Part shown: positions 9,552-18,533 of the stretch, piece by piece
Layout of the letters: each line of letters begins with the position of its first letter
Numbering within the stretch: the stretch's first letter is position 1
Source: Wocania ichthyoenteri Th78
Lineage (GTDB): Bacteria > Bacteroidota > Bacteroidia > Flavobacteriales > Flavobacteriaceae
Direction of reading: 5' to 3'
Assembly (NCBI RefSeq): GCF_000789235.1
Contig: NZ_KN525716.1
Coordinates: forward strand, 2,005,169-2,069,168
Length of the DNA: 64,000 nt
The notes under the pieces: generated by a model
Database searches by the model: none
What the model was told of the DNA's origin: nothing
Seen by the model: the letters and a program-made list of their open reading frames with translations, nothing else
Position numbers and translations under genes: made by a program

Positions 9552-10100
9552 TTATCGTAATGGAAAGCCCTTTGCCGCCCACCAAGGATGCATTTCAATT
9601 TCTAGTCTACCAGCTTTTACCATAGGATCAGAATTCGCTAAACTATCTGCCATTTTTTGTGTTGGAACGTTATAAATGGTAATACCACGTATATCGCCAT
9701 CATCTCCAAATGGCCCAGAAATATCAGCATAACCTAACTCGTACATTTTTGCTAAATGTGCTAAATGTTCTTTCTGTAGGTCTGCTGTTTCTTCTTCATT
9801 TTGCCCTCGAATTGGTCCACGTTTTAAAAAAGCCATAAAATACTGTTGCATTAATACGGTGTCTTTTGTTTTTTCATCAACATAATCAAAAGTTTTAAAG
9901 CCTTTTGCTGTGAGTTCTTCTTTTAGTTGTCTAGCAGATTTTTTAACGGGTTCTTTTATTTCGACTTCAACTATAGAATCTATGGGTTCAGCTACCGTTT
10001 CGGTTATGGTTTCTTTTACTTCTTTAACTGATGTTTTTGCTTCTTCTTTACAAGATATAAAAACTAATAAAATCATGCATGCTAAAACTATTTTTTTCAT
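9552..10100 (-). CDS. Lipoprotein with YCII-like domain
   Basis: The N-terminus MKKIVLACMILLVFISCKEE is a lipoprotein signal with lipobox Cys. A Glu/Lys/Val-rich spacer follows, then a C-terminal ~100-residue YCII-like domain (QQYFMAFLKRG, HLAHLAKMYELG, ISGPFGDDGDIRG, ADSLANSDPMVKAG). YCII domains are small ferredoxin-like folds with a conserved His-Asp, enzymatic role unclear. I chose the ATG at 10100 because it overlaps the CYTH stop by 4 bp (ATGA). A GTG at 10109 is an alternative start. Confidence 0.75.
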   Translation of the reverse strand: MKKIVLACMILLVFISCKEEAKTSVKEVKETITETVAEPIDSIVEVEIKEPVKKSARQLKEELTAKGFKTFDYVDEKTKDTVLMQQYFMAFLKRGPIRGQNEEETADLQKEHLAHLAKMYELGYADISGPFGDDGDIRGITIYNVPTQKMADSLANSDPMVKAGRLEIEMHPWWAAKGFPLR

Positions 10101-10576
10101 AATTGCCACGTATTATAGGGTTGTTTACTTAATTGTGAGTTGTAATATTTTATATCTCCAGTAACTTCTTTACCTAACCAATCTGGTTTTTTAAAGGCTT
10201 CTTTTTCATTTTGCAATTCAACTTCAGCCATAATTAATCCTTCATTATCTCCAAAAAATTCATCAATTTCAAAAATATGATTTTCAATTTTTACCTCATA
10301 GCGCATTTTATCAATAATCCCTTTTTCACATAGTTTAAAAAGCGATTCTGCGTCCTCTTTAGAAACTTCTTTTTCCCATTCAAAACGCGATAATCCATCA
10401 CTTGACGATTTTCCTTTTACGGTTAAAACACCTTTATTTCCTTTTAATCGCACACGAACAGTTCGCTCTGGGTCTCGATTTAAAAAACCTTGAATAATAC
10501 GCGTACTTTTAAAAGCTTCTGCTTTAAAAACGTTTGAGGTTACTAAAAACTTGCATTCTATTTCTATCATACTCAC
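10097..10576 (-). CDS. CYTH-domain protein (triphosphate tunnel metalloenzyme)
   Basis: A 159-residue CYTH protein. The N-terminal IEIECKF carries the ExExK signature, followed by basic strands RTVRVRLKG and VLTVKGKSS and an acidic EFFGDNEGLIMAEVELQ near the C-terminus. Such proteins bind triphosphates in a beta-tunnel; bacterial members act as inorganic triphosphatases or class IV adenylate cyclases, and the choice cannot be made here. It is first in an apparent three-gene operon with the YCII lipoprotein and the EEP nuclease, and is divergent from dinB. Confidence 0.85.
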   Translation of the reverse strand: MSMIEIECKFLVTSNVFKAEAFKSTRIIQGFLNRDPERTVRVRLKGNKGVLTVKGKSSSDGLSRFEWEKEVSKEDAESLFKLCEKGIIDKMRYEVKIENHIFEIDEFFGDNEGLIMAEVELQNEKEAFKKPDWLGKEVTGDIKYYNSQLSKQPYNTWQL

Positions 10577-10646
10577 TTCCTGCTAAAGCAGGAATCTTAT
10601 TATTTTAATTTAAATCTCAAAATTGAGGTTCCTGCCTCCGCAGGAA
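10577..10646. repeat. Two CCTGC-type palindromes
   Basis: Two short hairpins lie in the divergent CYTH-dinB gap: TTCCTGC-taaa-GCAGGAA (10577-10594) and TTCCTGC-ctcc-GCAGGAA (10629-10646). The stems are identical and the loops differ. Related palindromes occur at 17557, 53232 and 61059, so this is a dispersed repeat, not a gene-specific operator. Confidence 0.7.
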
Positions 10647-10662
10647 TTTATAAATTTACATT

Positions 10663-11760
10663 ATGTCTGTCGATTTACCAATTCGAAAAATCATTCATAT
10701 TGACATGGATGCATTTTATGCTTCTGTTGAGCAAATGGATAATCCTTATTTAAAAGGCAAACCTCTTGCTGTTGGTGGTGGCGGTAAGCGTGGTGTTATT
10801 AGTGCAGCTAGTTACGAGGCTAGAAAATTTGGTGTTAAAAGTGCTATGGCAGGAAATTTAGCGGTAAAACTATGCCCAGATTTAATTTTTGTGAGACCTA
10901 ATTTTGAACGCTATTCTGAAATTTCTAAAAAAGTTAAAGCCATTTTTTATGATTACACAGATTTGGTTGAACCGCTTTCGCTTGATGAGGCTTATTTAGA
11001 TGTTACAGAAAATAAAAAGGGAAACCCGAGTGCATCGTTAATTGCCAAGGAAATTAGGGAACGTATTTTTAAGGAAGTTGGCTTAACAGCATCGGCAGGA
11101 ATTTCTATTAATAAATTTATTGCAAAAGTAGCGAGCGATTACAATAAACCTAACGGACAAAAAACCGTAAACCCTGAAGAGGTTATAAGCTTTTTAGAGC
11201 AACTAGATATTCGAAAATTTTATGGTGTTGGTAAAGTAACAGCCGAAAAAATGTATCAAAAAGGTATTTTTACGGGATTGGATTTAAAGCAAAAAACGTT
11301 GGAGTATTTAGATGCTAATTTCGGAAAATCTGGTAGGTATTATTATTACATAGTTCGTGGGATTCAAAATAGTGAGGTAAAACCAAATAGAATTAGAAAA
11401 AGTCTTGCTGCCGAACGTACGTTTAGCGAAAACTTATCGTCTGAAATTTTTATGCTCGAAAAATTAAAACACATTGCCGATGAGGTTTCTAGGCGTTTAA
11501 AAAAAAGTAGTGTCGCTGGAAAAACGGTGACTTTAAAAATAAAATACAGCGATTTTACTTTGCAAACACGAAGTAAAACATTGCCTTATTTTGTAAGTGA
11601 TACTAGCATAATCTTAGAAACTGCTAAAGATTTATTGTATCAAGAAAAAATGAGTAATTCTGTAAGATTATTGGGTATTTCTTTATCTAATTTAAATACT
11701 GAAACTAAGAAAAAACCCGAACAGAAAAGTGTGAGTGTGCAATTAAAGTTTGAGTTTTAG
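10663..11760 (+). CDS. dinB: DNA polymerase IV (Y family)
   Basis: A 365-residue translesion polymerase. The palm carries IIHIDMDAFYASVEQ (first catalytic Asp and steric-gate region) and LSLDEAYLDV (catalytic Asp-Glu). SYEARKFGVKSAM is the finger motif, and helix-hairpin-helix YGVGKVTAEKMYQKG plus the little-finger domain follow. The end KPEQKSVSVQLKFEF may act as a beta-clamp-binding tail. Length and motif order are normal for DinB. The gene is divergent from the CYTH operon. Confidence 0.95.
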   Translation: MSVDLPIRKIIHIDMDAFYASVEQMDNPYLKGKPLAVGGGGKRGVISAASYEARKFGVKSAMAGNLAVKLCPDLIFVRPNFERYSEISKKVKAIFYDYTDLVEPLSLDEAYLDVTENKKGNPSASLIAKEIRERIFKEVGLTASAGISINKFIAKVASDYNKPNGQKTVNPEEVISFLEQLDIRKFYGVGKVTAEKMYQKGIFTGLDLKQKTLEYLDANFGKSGRYYYYIVRGIQNSEVKPNRIRKSLAAERTFSENLSSEIFMLEKLKHIADEVSRRLKKSSVAGKTVTLKIKYSDFTLQTRSKTLPYFVSDTSIILETAKDLLYQEKMSNSVRLLGISLSNLNTETKKKPEQKSVSVQLKFEF

Positions 11761-11761
11761 A

Positions 11762-12166
11762 TTAGTTTATAATTACTCTTTTCAATCTTTCTGAAACAAA
11801 ACCCACAGACAAAGTTAAAACTCCTTCATTATCAATATCATAACTGCCTTGAATTTCAGAAACTGAATCATTGTTTTCATATTTACATGAAAAAAAGAAT
11901 TTAGAGTTTTCTACTCGAAAATTTCCAGAACTACAACCATATATATTAGTAAACTGCCCATTAGATTTTAATTCGACAAATCGACCATTTTCAATAGGTG
12001 TCCAAAGCCCTAATACATCGTATTCATTTTCTGGATCAATAATATCATCTACCATTTCTATAACTTGCCATTTACCAACAATCTCATTGTCAATAAAAAT
12101 AGAATTATCTTTTGAACATGAAAAGTAAAAAGAAAAACTAATAAGTACTAAAAAAAGTTTTTTCAT
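11762..12166 (-). CDS. Lipocalin-like lipoprotein
   Basis: A 134-residue protein with lipoprotein signal MKKLFLVLISFSFYFSCSKD and a small beta-rich domain starting IVGKWQVIEMVDD, typical of lipocalin-like domains common in Bacteroidota. Two cysteines (YGCSS and FSCKYE) could form a disulfide. Ligand unknown. It is convergent with dinB, with stop codons 1 bp apart. Confidence 0.7.
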   Translation of the reverse strand: MKKLFLVLISFSFYFSCSKDNSIFIDNEIVGKWQVIEMVDDIIDPENEYDVLGLWTPIENGRFVELKSNGQFTNIYGCSSGNFRVENSKFFFSCKYENNDSVSEIQGSYDIDNEGVLTLSVGFVSERLKRVIIN

Positions 12167-12335
12167 TACATAATATTTTTATGTCAATATACAAAATTAA
12201 ATTCTTACAAATCAAAGATGGTTTTATTCACGTTAGCCACTGTAACGACTCCCTCTTTTGAGGCTTGAAAAAAGGTATAGTGAAATATTCGTGTTCATGA
12301 ATTCAATAATTTAAAATGGAAGTATGAATAAAAGC

Positions 12336-12370
12336 GTTACCCTTTTTATTTTTTCACAAAAAGGGTAACA
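12336..12370 (-). terminator. Terminator-like hairpin downstream of pyk
   Basis: A 12-bp inverted repeat (GTTACCCTTTTT at 12336-12347 with AAAAAGGGTAAC at 12359-12370) and an 11-nt loop in the 232-bp gap between the lipocalin-like gene and pyk. It lies about 30 bp past the pyk stop, so it most likely terminates pyk transcription. The rest of the gap (12167-12335) shows no gene. Confidence 0.6.
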
Positions 12371-12398
12371 CCCAAATATTTTTTTAAATACTACTATT

Positions 12399-13841
12399 TT
12401 AAAAACTACAGCTTGTAATTTCAGTAACCCGTAAGGTATTTACCATGCCTTTTTCTTGTATTGGCATTGCAGCAAGACTTATAAGCATATCGCCAACATC
12501 TAAATAGCCTTTTTTGCAGGCAATGGCATTTACATCTTCAATCGTTTCATCGGTACTTACAAACTTATCGTAATAAAAGGCTTTTACGCCCCAAAGTAAG
12601 CTAAGGCGCGTAAGGATGCGCTTGTTTGATGTAAAAACTAAAATGTGTGATGATGGTCTCCAAGCCGAGATTTGAAACGCCGTATAACCACTATTTGTTA
12701 AGGTTGAAATGGCTTTGGCATTAATTTCGTTTGCCATATTTGCAGCATGATAACAGATAGATTTTGTAATGTAACGGTTGGTACGAATGTGTGGTGGTAA
12801 TTGAGGGACTTGTATTAAATCTGAATTTTCGACACTTTTTAAAATGTTTGCCATTTGTTTAATAACCTGTATAGGATAATTACCAACCGAGGTTTCGCCA
12901 GAAAGCATTACGGCATCTGCCCCATCCATAACAGAGTTTGCAACATCGTTTACCTCTGCTCTAGTTGGTGTTAAACTAGAAATCATGGTTTCCATCATTT
13001 GTGTTGCTATAATGACTGGAATTCTTGCTTTTTTAGCACGTAATACGAGTTGTTTTTGAATTAGCGGAACTTCCTCTGCAGGAACCTCAACACCTAAATC
13101 GCCACGAGCTACCATTAAACCATCGCAATGCGCAACAATTTTATCGATATTTTCTACCGCTTCTGGTTTTTCAATTTTAGCAATTATAGGAATTTTATGC
13201 TCGCTGTGTTTGCTTATTAAATCGCGTAACTGCATTAAATCTTCAGCATGACGTACAAACGATAAAGCTATCCAATCTACATCTTGACTTATGGCAAAAA
13301 TAGCATCTTCAATATCTTTTTCTGTTAAAGCTGGCTGAGAAATATTGGTATTAGGAAGGTTAACTCCTTTTTTAGATTTTAATGGTCCGCCTTGAATAAC
13401 ACGGGCTTTTACTTCGGTTTTTTTATCGGTTGAAACGACTTCGAAAATTAATTTTCCGTCATCTAAAAGAATACGTTCTCCAGGTTTTGCATCTTGCGGA
13501 AACCTATCGTATGTCATGTAAACACGTTCCTTTGTGCCTTCAAATCGTTTACCAGTTGCAAATATTATTTCGTCGCCTTCGTGCACAACAACTTCTTCTT
13601 TCATAACACCTACACGAAGTTTTGGCCCTTGTAAGTCTCCTAAAATTGCAGCGGTGTAACCAAACTCTTTATTTAATTCGCGTATCATTTTAATACGGTC
13701 TTCTACATCTTTATAATCGGCATGAGAAAAGTTAATTCTAAATACATCTACGCCTTCTTCAAGCATGCCTTTTAAAACATTTTTAGTACTTGTTGCTGGA
13801 CCTAATGTGGCTACTATTTTGGTTTTTTTTCTTATTGGCAT
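12399..13841 (-). CDS. pyk: Pyruvate kinase
   Basis: A 480-residue pyruvate kinase: N-terminal KTKIVATLGPATS, FRINFSHA, the active-site block IPIIAKIEKPEAVEN, MVARGDLGVEVP, and VIIATQMMETM with ADAVMLSGETSVG. It converts phosphoenolpyruvate and ADP to pyruvate and ATP in glycolysis. The start at 13841 overlaps the stop of the upstream IPExxxVDY gene by one base (ATG at 13839-13841), the standard flavobacterial arrangement. Confidence 0.97.
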   Translation of the reverse strand: MPIRKKTKIVATLGPATSTKNVLKGMLEEGVDVFRINFSHADYKDVEDRIKMIRELNKEFGYTAAILGDLQGPKLRVGVMKEEVVVHEGDEIIFATGKRFEGTKERVYMTYDRFPQDAKPGERILLDDGKLIFEVVSTDKKTEVKARVIQGGPLKSKKGVNLPNTNISQPALTEKDIEDAIFAISQDVDWIALSFVRHAEDLMQLRDLISKHSEHKIPIIAKIEKPEAVENIDKIVAHCDGLMVARGDLGVEVPAEEVPLIQKQLVLRAKKARIPVIIATQMMETMISSLTPTRAEVNDVANSVMDGADAVMLSGETSVGNYPIQVIKQMANILKSVENSDLIQVPQLPPHIRTNRYITKSICYHAANMANEINAKAISTLTNSGYTAFQISAWRPSSHILVFTSNKRILTRLSLLWGVKAFYYDKFVSTDETIEDVNAIACKKGYLDVGDMLISLAAMPIQEKGMVNTLRVTEITSCSF

Positions 13842-14329
13842 TAGTTAAAAATTAAATTATCTTTTGATTTTAGTTGATTAACATCAACGCTAAAGGCAGT
13901 TACAACTTGCGGAATATTTAAAATGTTACTTAAAATATAGGCTTCTTTACTAAAATTGTTGTCGTTATCTATTTTTAAAAAATAGTTTACATCTTTATAT
14001 TCTGGTATTAAATTAAATATTTTAGTTATTTGCTCTTGAGTGTTAAATAATGATTGTTGATTAACCTGCTGTGGTGCTTCGTGCGTTATACAAATATTAG
14101 ATACTAAGCTCCATGTTGTTAATTGTTTATCATCTTCCCATTCAAAAATAGAATAGGTTGATTTATCTTTGTTATAATCTAAATCTAATGATTTTCTAAC
14201 AAGGCTTATACCTAAATGTTTGTTTAAAAGATAAGCTAACCTATAGTCTTCAATAGTGCAATGAATTGCAATTAAGGTATACAACGCTTCTTCAAAAACA
14301 TCATCTAAAACAAGTTTGTGAACAGCCAT
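13841..14329 (-). CDS. IPExxxVDY family protein
   Basis: A 162-residue protein that carries NLIPEYKDVNYFLKI, a close form of the IPExxxVDY signature that names this Bacteroidota family of unknown function. It has no signal peptide or membrane segment. It precedes pyk with a one-base overlap, a widely conserved pairing that suggests a link to glycolysis, though no biochemical function is known to me. Confidence 0.8.
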   Translation of the reverse strand: MAVHKLVLDDVFEEALYTLIAIHCTIEDYRLAYLLNKHLGISLVRKSLDLDYNKDKSTYSIFEWEDDKQLTTWSLVSNICITHEAPQQVNQQSLFNTQEQITKIFNLIPEYKDVNYFLKIDNDNNFSKEAYILSNILNIPQVVTAFSVDVNQLKSKDNLIFN

Positions 14330-14448
14330 AACTTATTGTTAAAGGTCGTAAATATAGTATTTTAAATAGTTAGTTGTAATATGTTTGTTCTAATCTTAAC
14401 TATAAACGCTACTAAAACGTTGTAGTTAATTTTTTTTAAAAAGATTTT

Positions 14449-15189
14449 TTAAACCATTCCTGACATCCTATTCTGAAATGCGAAAAAAGCACGTTTTGAT
14501 GCTTTCTCTTCGGCTTTTTTCTTTGAAGTTGCTCGTGCTTTCGCTATCACTTTTTCGTCAATTGAAAGCTTTACCGAAAAATGTCTAACCTCATCGTTTC
14601 CTGTATCTTCATACACATTGTATCTAAATGTTTTCTTTTCTTTTTGGCACCACTCTATCAATAAACTTTTGTAACTAATTACTTTTCCTTCTAGCGTTTG
14701 AATATCTACATAAGGAATTATAACGCGTTTAAATATGAATTTTTCACAGTATTTATAACCTCTATCTAAAAAAATGGCGCCTACTAAAGCTTCGAATAAA
14801 TTACCGTGAATGTTGTCTCCAAATTGCCCTGATGGAATTTTGCTTTCTACTAAATCTATTAAATTTAGATCTCTCCCTAGTTCGTTTAAATGTTCTCTGC
14901 TTACAATTTTAGATCGCATTTTTGTAAGATAGCCTTCATCTCCGCTAGGTACTTCGAGATATAAATGCGACGCAATAACCGAACTTAACATAGCATCGCC
15001 TAAAAACTCTAATCGCTCATAATTTATAGCATTGCCTTTACTGTCTTTTATGTTCATAGAACGATGCGTAAATGCTGTATTATAAAACTTTATCTTCTTA
15101 GGTTTAAACCCAAGAATTTTAGTTAATTGCATAAAAAAATTCCCGTTGCTTTTAAAACGGGAATTTAATATGTTACGAATGTTTTTCAT
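14449..15189 (-). CDS. rnc: Ribonuclease III
   Basis: A 246-residue protein. It has the RNase III signature NYERLEFLGDAML and the second acidic motif GNLFEALVGAIFLDRGY. A C-terminal dsRNA-binding domain ends KARATSKKKAEEKASKRAF. It cleaves double-stranded RNA during rRNA maturation. It is the last gene of acpP-fabF-rnc, a common Bacteroidota order. The frame opens MKNIRNILNSRF; an internal Met at residue 20 (MQLTKILGF) is an alternative start. Confidence 0.95.
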   Translation of the reverse strand: MKNIRNILNSRFKSNGNFFMQLTKILGFKPKKIKFYNTAFTHRSMNIKDSKGNAINYERLEFLGDAMLSSVIASHLYLEVPSGDEGYLTKMRSKIVSREHLNELGRDLNLIDLVESKIPSGQFGDNIHGNLFEALVGAIFLDRGYKYCEKFIFKRVIIPYVDIQTLEGKVISYKSLLIEWCQKEKKTFRYNVYEDTGNDEVRHFSVKLSIDEKVIAKARATSKKKAEEKASKRAFFAFQNRMSGMV

Positions 15190-15287
15190 CTGATAATAAA
15201 TATCTTAAATTAATGTCAGATGTAATAAACCATGTTTCATTTTACTGTAAAAATTAATTTATCGTTATGGTTTATTTCATTCGGGAT

Positions 15288-16538
15288 TCAATCTATTTTT
15301 TTGAATACTACGCAAGCGTTATGTCCGCCAAATCCAAACGTATTACTCATAGCTACTTTAACATCTCTTTTTTGAGCCTTGTTCAGCGTTAAATTTAATT
15401 CAGGATCAATGTTTTCATCAACAGTTGTATGGTTAATTGTTGGTGGCACAATACCGTGCTCCATAGCCAATATAACCGATATAGCTTCAATAGCACCTGC
15501 TGCACCTAACAAGTGTCCAGTCATTGATTTAGTTGAGTTAATATTTATACTTTTTGCATGACTACCAAACACTTTTGAGATGGCTTTAAGTTCAGCCACA
15601 TCCCCTAAAGGTGTAGATGTTCCGTGTGTGTTAATATGGTCTACATCTTCTGGTTGCAACCCAGCATCTCTTAAACAGTTTTTCATTACTTCAACAACGC
15701 CAATACCTTCTGGATGTGGTGCTGTCATGTGATAAGCATCTGAAGACAATCCGCCCCCTGCCACTTCGGCATAAATTTTTGCTCCTCTTGCTTTGGCATG
15801 CTCATACTCTTCTAAAATTAAAGCACCTGCTCCTTCACCCAAAACAAAACCATCTCGGGTTCCATCAAAAGGTCTCGAAGCCGTTTCTGGACTTTCGTTT
15901 CTAGTAGACAAGGCATGCATGGCATTAAAGCCTCCCATACCAGCAATGGTTACTGCTGCTTCACTTCCTCCTGTTACAACTACATCGCAATACCCTAAAC
16001 GTATTGAGTTTAAAGCATCGAACATAGCATTGGCTGAAGATGCACATGCAGAAACTGTGGTGTAATTTGGCCCCATAAAACCATGTTTTATAGAGATGTT
16101 TGCAGGTGCAATATCTGCAATCATTTTAGGAATAAAGAATGGGTTAAACCTTGGTGTACCATCGCCCTCAGCAAAGTTTAAAACTTCTTGCTGAAAGGTT
16201 TCTAAACCACCAATACCTGCTCCCCATATAACACCAACACGTAACTTATCAACTTCCTCAAGATTTAGCTTAGCGTCTTCAATAGCTTCGTCTGCTGCTA
16301 CCATAGCATATTGTGCAAACTTATCCATTTTACGAGCCTCTTTTCTATCAAGAAAATCAGTAGCATTAAAGTTTTTTAATTCGCAAGCGAACCTAGTTTT
16401 AAACTTTTCGGTATCATAGTATGTTATAGGCGCAGCACCACTTTTCCCACTAATTAAGCCATCCCAAAATTCATTCTTGGTATTGCCAATTGGTGTTAAA
16501 GCTCCTAATCCTGTGACTACAACTCGCTTTATTTCCAT
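15288..16538 (-). CDS. fabF: 3-oxoacyl-[acyl-carrier-protein] synthase II
   Basis: A 416-residue thiolase-fold condensing enzyme. The catalytic Cys is in TVSACASSANAM, the first catalytic His in NTHGTSTPLGD and the second in SMTGHLLGAAG. The N-terminus is VVVTGLGALTPIG. It elongates acyl-ACP with malonyl-ACP in fatty acid synthesis. It lies 13 bp downstream of acpP and upstream of rnc. Confidence 0.97.
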   Translation of the reverse strand: MEIKRVVVTGLGALTPIGNTKNEFWDGLISGKSGAAPITYYDTEKFKTRFACELKNFNATDFLDRKEARKMDKFAQYAMVAADEAIEDAKLNLEEVDKLRVGVIWGAGIGGLETFQQEVLNFAEGDGTPRFNPFFIPKMIADIAPANISIKHGFMGPNYTTVSACASSANAMFDALNSIRLGYCDVVVTGGSEAAVTIAGMGGFNAMHALSTRNESPETASRPFDGTRDGFVLGEGAGALILEEYEHAKARGAKIYAEVAGGGLSSDAYHMTAPHPEGIGVVEVMKNCLRDAGLQPEDVDHINTHGTSTPLGDVAELKAISKVFGSHAKSININSTKSMTGHLLGAAGAIEAISVILAMEHGIVPPTINHTTVDENIDPELNLTLNKAQKRDVKVAMSNTFGFGGHNACVVFKKID

Positions 16539-16551
16539 AAATTTTTAGTGC

Positions 16552-16785
16552 TTATTTTGCAGCTTCAATATAAGATATAGCTTGACCTACTGTTGCAATA
16601 TTTTCAGCTTGATCGTCTGGAATTTGGATATCGAATTCTTTTTCGAATTCCATAATTAGTTCTACAGTGTCTAATGAGTCTGCTCCTAAATCGTTTGTGA
16701 AGCTTGCTTCTGTTACAACTTCGTTCTCATCAACCCCTAATTTGTCTACGATAATCGCTTTTACTCTTGATGCAATGTCTGACAT
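16552..16785 (-). CDS. acpP: Acyl carrier protein
   Basis: A 77-residue acidic four-helix protein. The phosphopantetheine attachment serine is in [12 protein letters not shown]. It carries growing acyl chains for FabF and the rest of the fatty acid cycle. It is first in the acpP-fabF-rnc operon, preceded by a good minus-strand -7 box at 16817-16824. Confidence 0.98.
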   Translation of the reverse strand: MSDIASRVKAIIVDKLGVDENEVVTEASFTNDLGADSLDTVELIMEFEKEFDIQIPDDQAENIATVGQAISYIEAAK

Positions 16786-16816
16786 AATTTTTTAATTTTA
16801 AGTTTTAATTAAGTGG

Positions 16817-16824
16817 CAAAAATA
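16817..16824 (-). promoter_or_regulatory. -7 promoter box of acpP-fabF-rnc
   Basis: The minus strand reads TATTTTTG, an exact TAnnTTTG match, 32-39 bp upstream of the acpP ATG. This predicts a 5' leader of about 25 nt. No clear -33 TTG element is seen. Confidence 0.55.
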
Positions 16825-16968
16825 AAAAACTTTATTTTAAAACAACCTTTTAGTTTAAAAATGTGTTGGTAATTTACTAAAATTACTTTTAAGTATTTCT
16901 GTTTTGCCTTCTAATTGTTAATAATTATTCTTTTTTTTGTGTGAATAATTTTAACATAATGTCTGTAA

Positions 16969-17541
16969 ATGAAACGTATTGTAATTTTTGCGTCCGGAAG
17001 TGGTACTAATGCTGAAAATCTAATTAAGTTTTTTCACAACAGAGATAATGCTTCTGTTATTCAAGTACTCACTAACAATCCTCATGCCAAAGTTTTAGAC
17101 CGCTGTAAAAAACTAAAAGTTAGTGCGTTATCATTTAACAGAGTAGCCTTTACAAAAACTGATGACATTCTAAATATTTTAAAAGCTTCTAATCCAGATT
17201 TAATTGTGTTAGCTGGTTTTTTATGGAAATTCCCTGATAATATTTTAAATGCTTTCCCAAATAAAGTCATTAATGTGCATCCTGCCTTATTACCAAAATA
17301 TGGTGGAAAAGGGATGTATGGCATGCATGTACATGAAGCTGTTGTAAAAAATAATGAAAAAGAAACAGGTATTACTATTCACTATGTAAATGAACATTAT
17401 GATGAAGGTGCCATTATTTTTCAGGCAAAGTGTGATGTGAATTCAAATGATTCTGCCGAAGATGTAGCAGCTAAAATTCATGGATTGGAAATGGAGTATT
17501 TTCCGATAGTGGTTGAGAAATTACTTCTCAATAAGATTTAG
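16969..17541 (+). CDS. purN: Phosphoribosylglycinamide formyltransferase
   Basis: A 190-residue protein. FASGSGTNAENL binds the phosphate, VHPALLPKYGGKGMYG holds the catalytic His and active-site loop, and HYVNEHYDEGAII holds the catalytic Asp. It transfers a formyl group from 10-formyl-THF to GAR in purine synthesis. It is divergent from acpP across a 183-bp gap. Confidence 0.95.
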   Translation: MKRIVIFASGSGTNAENLIKFFHNRDNASVIQVLTNNPHAKVLDRCKKLKVSALSFNRVAFTKTDDILNILKASNPDLIVLAGFLWKFPDNILNAFPNKVINVHPALLPKYGGKGMYGMHVHEAVVKNNEKETGITIHYVNEHYDEGAIIFQAKCDVNSNDSAEDVAAKIHGLEMEYFPIVVEKLLLNKI

Positions 17542-17556
17542 AACTTAAATAATAAG

Positions 17557-17576
17557 ATTCCCGCCTTCGCGGGAAT
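17557..17576. repeat. GCGGGAAT palindrome
   Basis: ATTCCCGC-cttc-GCGGGAAT, a perfect 8-bp stem with a 4-nt loop between purN and the RNase H gene. It belongs to the dispersed CCTGC-type palindrome family. The ATG created at its right end (17575) is unlikely to be a real start. Confidence 0.75.
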
Positions 17577-17583
17577 GATAAAA

Positions 17584-18225
17584 ATGTCAAAGAAGAAAAA
17601 AAAATATTATACAGTTTGGAAAGGACACAAAACAGGCATTTTTGAATCTTGGAACGATTGCAAAGCGCAAATTAAAGATTACCAAGGCGCAGTATACAAA
17701 TCGTTCTCAACTTTTGATGCAGCAAAAAAAGCTCTAAAAAGCAACTATAAAGATTATATTGGCAAAACATCAAAATTTAAAAGTGAACTTTCTGAAGCGC
17801 AACTCAAAAAAATAGGGCAACCTAATTATAATTCCATTTCAGTTGATGCAGCCTCTAGCGGAAACCCAGGAATAATGGAATATAGAGGTGTAGATACTAA
17901 AACAAAAAAACAGCTTTTTATTCAAGGCCCTTTTGAAGAGGGGACTAATAATATAGGAGAGTTTCTAGCATTAGTACACGGTTTGAGTTTTTTAAAAAAA
18001 CACAATAGCAACCGTATAATTTATACAGACTCTAAAACCGCTATGAGTTGGGTACGTAAAAAAATGTGTAATTCAAAATTAGAGCGTAACGAAAAAAACA
18101 AACCCGTTTACGATTTAGTCGATCGTGCTATCACTTGGCTAAAAGAAAACGATTATAAAACTGTAATTGTTAAGTGGGAGACTAAAGCTTGGGGAGAAAT
18201 TCCTGCGGATTTTGGACGAAAATAA
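17584..18225 (+). CDS. Ribonuclease H with N-terminal viroplasmin (hybrid-binding) domain
   Basis: A 213-residue protein from the ATG at 17584. Residues ~5-50 form a viroplasmin/hybrid-binding domain (YYTVWKGHKTGIFESW, YKSFSTFDAAKKAL). The rest is an RNase H fold with acidic residues in SVDAASSGNPG, NNIGEFLALVHG and IIYTDSKTAMSW. It cuts the RNA strand of RNA-DNA hybrids. An upstream in-frame ATG at 17575 lies in the palindromic repeat and is rejected as the start. Confidence 0.9.
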   Translation: MSKKKKKYYTVWKGHKTGIFESWNDCKAQIKDYQGAVYKSFSTFDAAKKALKSNYKDYIGKTSKFKSELSEAQLKKIGQPNYNSISVDAASSGNPGIMEYRGVDTKTKKQLFIQGPFEEGTNNIGEFLALVHGLSFLKKHNSNRIIYTDSKTAMSWVRKKMCNSKLERNEKNKPVYDLVDRAITWLKENDYKTVIVKWETKAWGEIPADFGRK

Positions 18226-18227
18226 TG

Positions 18228-18533
18228 TTATTGTTTTACTGTTTCCTTTTGAATTTTTGGGTTTCTATAGTTATTCCAGAAATATTCAACTTCAATAGTG
18301 TTTTTATTTAATAATCTGTAAAACATACTGGTATGCTTAGTAATTACTACCTCTCTACTTTCTTTATCAAAAATTGAAACCTTAAATAATTTCGGATTTA
18401 ATTCTATTTTATAAACTATAGCTTCTACTAATTCAATAAAATTATTAGCTTCTTTAACTGTCCAGGCTTCTAATAGATAATCTACCGTTTCATTAAAAGA
18501 ATCTTCAGCTTGTTTTGTCCACGCTACTTGCAT
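18228..18533 (-). CDS. RelE/ParE-type toxin
   Basis: A 101-residue protein with the ParE/RelE pattern: VAWTKQAEDSFNETVDYL at the N-terminus, a basic/aromatic C-terminus with VVITKHTSMFYRL and VEYFWNNYRNP. Toxins of this superfamily act on mRNA at the ribosome or on DNA gyrase; which one applies cannot be read. The gene overlaps its upstream antitoxin by 29 bp, so translation is coupled. Confidence 0.8.
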   Translation of the reverse strand: MQVAWTKQAEDSFNETVDYLLEAWTVKEANNFIELVEAIVYKIELNPKLFKVSIFDKESREVVITKHTSMFYRLLNKNTIEVEYFWNNYRNPKIQKETVKQ

